From Poriferisodalis sp965204125 (GTDB lineage Bacteria > Actinomycetota > Acidimicrobiia > Acidimicrobiales > Poriferisodalaceae), in contig NZ_OZ241968.1 of the NCBI RefSeq assembly GCF_965204125.1, positions 124,001-188,000 of the forward strand: a stretch of 64,000 nucleotides of DNA, in the 5' to 3' direction. The translations under genes and the position numbers were made by a program. Below are positions 62,294 to 64,000 of this stretch, one piece after another (position 1 is the stretch's first letter; each line of letters begins with the position of its first letter). Under the pieces are notes generated by a model that was given only the letters and a program-made list of their open reading frames with translations, searched no databases and was not told the DNA's origin.

Positions 62294-62437
62294 GCCCGCA
62301 CGGCGCACGATTCCTCGCCTGCGAGGGCGCGCGCCTTCCCGGACGAAGCGCCGGGCAATGACGTAGCCTCTGTGCTCGCACACGCAGCGTGACCGACCCT
62401 GCAGACGGGTTCGGCGCGTCCTCAGAGGGGACACCAC

Positions 62438-63667
62438 ATGAGTACAGATGCAGCGACCGACCCAGTCATCGTCGCAACCACCCGCAGCCCGATCGGCCGT
62501 GCCTTCAAGGGCTCGCTGACCGAGATGCGGCCCGACGACATGACGGCGCAGATCGTCACCAAGCTGCTCGACAAGGTGCCCGAGCTGCCCCACGGCGAGA
62601 TCGAGGATCTCATGCTGGGCTGCGGGCAGCCCGGCGGCGAGGCCGGCTTCAACATCGCACGCGCCGCGGCCATCCTGGCCGGGCTCGACGACGTGCCCGG
62701 CACCACGGTCAACCGCTACTGCTCGTCCTCGTTGCAGACCATCCGCATGGCCGCACACGCCATCCGTGCCGGCGAGGGCGATGCCTTCATCGCCGCTGGC
62801 GTCGAGTGCGTCAGCCGCTACGACAAGGGCAACTCGGACAGCCTGCCCGGCACGACCAACCCGCAGTTCCGTGCGCCCGGCGAGCGCACCAAGGTGCGGT
62901 CCGAAGGCGGCCACGGCGACTGGGCTCCCGCACCCGGCCTGCCCGACCTGTACATCGCGATGGGCCAGACGGCCGAGAACGTCGCCGAGCACAAGGGCGT
63001 CAGCCGCCAGGCCATGGACGAGTACGGCGTGATGAGCCAGAACAAGGCCGAGGCTGCCATCGGTCGTGGTTTCTTCGAGATGGACATCACCCCGCTGGAA
63101 CTGCCTGACGGCAGCGTGGTCAGCTCTGACGACGGGCCCCGCGCCGGTGTCACCTACGAAGCTGTCTCGCAGCTGAAGCCCGCGTTCCGCCCCGACGGCC
63201 GGGTGACCGCCGGCAATGCATGCCCGCTGAACGACGGCGCTGCTGCGGTCATGGTGATGAGCCGCAAGCGTGCCGAAGAGCTGGGCATCACGCCGCTGGC
63301 GCGCATCATTTCGTCGGCAGTATCTGCGCTGAACCCCGAAATCATGGGCCTCGGCCCGATCGAGGCGTGCAAGAAGGCGCTGGCACGTGCAGGCATGACG
63401 ATGAGCGACATCGACATGGTCGAGATCAACGAGGCCTTCGCTGCCCAGGTGATCCCGTCGGCCGACGAGCTGGGCATCGACATCGTCGACCAGCTGAACC
63501 TCAACGGCGGCGCCATCGCATTGGGCCACCCGTTCGGCATGACCGGTGCCCGCATCATGACGACGCTGCTGAACGGCCTCGCCGACCGTGACAAGACCTT
63601 CGGGCTCGAGTCGATGTGCGTCGGCGGCGGTCAGGGCATGGCCATGATCGTGGAGCGCCTCAACTAG
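62438..63667 (+). CDS. Thiolase, acetyl-CoA C-acyltransferase
   Basis: A 409-residue thiolase that cleaves 3-ketoacyl-CoA with CoA. Catalytic residues: Cys95 in VNRYCSSSLQ, His/Asn region in EINEAFAAQ, His in GGAIALGHPFGMTGAR and second Cys in MCVGGGQGMAM. It resembles FadA/FadI of beta-oxidation more than biosynthetic PhaA, which fits the acyl-CoA synthetase, transferases and thioesterase elsewhere in the window. AGGGGAC precedes ATG 62438. Confidence 0.94.
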   Translation: MSTDAATDPVIVATTRSPIGRAFKGSLTEMRPDDMTAQIVTKLLDKVPELPHGEIEDLMLGCGQPGGEAGFNIARAAAILAGLDDVPGTTVNRYCSSSLQTIRMAAHAIRAGEGDAFIAAGVECVSRYDKGNSDSLPGTTNPQFRAPGERTKVRSEGGHGDWAPAPGLPDLYIAMGQTAENVAEHKGVSRQAMDEYGVMSQNKAEAAIGRGFFEMDITPLELPDGSVVSSDDGPRAGVTYEAVSQLKPAFRPDGRVTAGNACPLNDGAAAVMVMSRKRAEELGITPLARIISSAVSALNPEIMGLGPIEACKKALARAGMTMSDIDMVEINEAFAAQVIPSADELGIDIVDQLNLNGGAIALGHPFGMTGARIMTTLLNGLADRDKTFGLESMCVGGGQGMAMIVERLN

Positions 63668-63718
63668 ATCGCCGATAACTGCCGCGCTTCGGGGCGGCGC
63701 GTCGGCAACACTGGCCGG

Positions 63719-64000
63719 GTGAACACGTCCTCGCCGACGGCACCTCGGTCCATCCAGATCGTCCCGTCTGTCCTGCCTGCCGACTTCGCGCGCCTCGGAG
63801 ACGAGTGCGCTGCCTTGGAGGCGGCAGGCGTCGACCGGATCCAGTGGGACGTCATGGACGGCGTGTTCGTGCCGAACCTGACATTCGGCCCCGATGTCAT
63901 TGCTGCCTGCCGCCCGCACGCGGGCGTGATGTTCGAAGCACACCTCATGGTCGCCGACCCCGACCCGATGCTGGGCGCCTACGTCGACGCCGGATGCGAG
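63719..64000 (+). CDS. rpe: Ribulose-phosphate 3-epimerase (3' end outside window)
   Basis: The first 94 residues of Rpe, which interconverts ribulose 5-phosphate and xylulose 5-phosphate. IVPSVLPADFARLGDE, DRIQWDVMDGVFVPNLTFGP (metal-binding Asp) and MFEAHLMVADPD (catalytic-site His) are the family signatures. The start is GTG at 63719. The gene runs off the window end. It lies 51 bases after the thiolase stop. Confidence 0.93.
   Translation, partial: MNTSSPTAPRSIQIVPSVLPADFARLGDECAALEAAGVDRIQWDVMDGVFVPNLTFGPDVIAACRPHAGVMFEAHLMVADPDPMLGAYVDAGCE

Overview
The window is high-GC DNA with dense, short-gapped genes, many GTG starts and GGAGG-type ribosome binding sites. It carries an F420-type (LLM-class) oxidoreductase, an HRDC-tailed UvrD2-like helicase, many type III (CaiB/BaiF) CoA-transferases and amidases, and probable leaderless starts. 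Together these suggest an actinobacterium, plausibly an uncultured Acidimicrobiia-like lineage. The sequence alone does not prove this; no rRNA is present.

Layout. 1-9.8 kb: SDR and VOC genes, mmsA, tRNA-Pro, a ferredoxin, an LLM oxidoreductase, a Nudix protein, the helicase, folE, a membrane protein and tRNA-Arg. 9.9-14.6 kb: a cupin, a Nudix hydrolase, a probable selenocysteine-containing GrdB-like protein interrupted by an in-frame UGA, tRNA-His, tRNA-Lys, a beta-carbonic anhydrase and two AhpD/CMD-fold proteins. 14.6-19.4 kb: a branched-chain-type ABC importer in which the lipoprotein binding protein and the LivH permease are one polypeptide. 19.5-24.9 kb: a probably iron-regulated cluster of imelysin, di-haem oxidoreductase, degenerate imelysin and HTTM membrane protein.

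24.9-31.6 kb looks like a genome-defence/accessory region: vsr, four 23-bp direct repeats upstream of an AAA/DUF4143 ATPase, an orphan VapB-like antitoxin, a small membrane protein, a NaeI-like restriction endonuclease with its C5 methyltransferase, and a low-GC orphan with HEPN-like features. 31.6-44.0 kb and 48.4-64 kb are catabolic: alanine dehydrogenase, acyl-CoA synthetase, quinone oxidoreductase, 2OG-Fe(II) oxygenase, three CaiB-type transferase domains in two proteins, two amidases, TesB, a Rieske oxygenase between two near-identical class III aminotransferases, a fused HyuA-HyuB hydantoinase, alpha/beta hydrolases, a molybdenum hydroxylase large subunit and a thiolase. They probably take nitrogen-containing carboxylic compounds through amide cleavage, deamination or oxygenation, CoA activation and thiolysis.

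Between the two catabolic blocks (44.0-47.4 kb) lies a low-GC insertion with an MrfA/Hrq1-like helicase, an IS3-type transposase remnant and a zinc-ribbon gene. It is bounded by two 128-bp copies of the 3' end of a CoA-transferase gene, and an Abi/HEPN gene follows it. The strongest unusual signals are the UGA-encoded selenoprotein with a perfect SECIS-like hairpin, the LivK-LivH fusion, the 23-bp repeat array and the duplicated caiB end.
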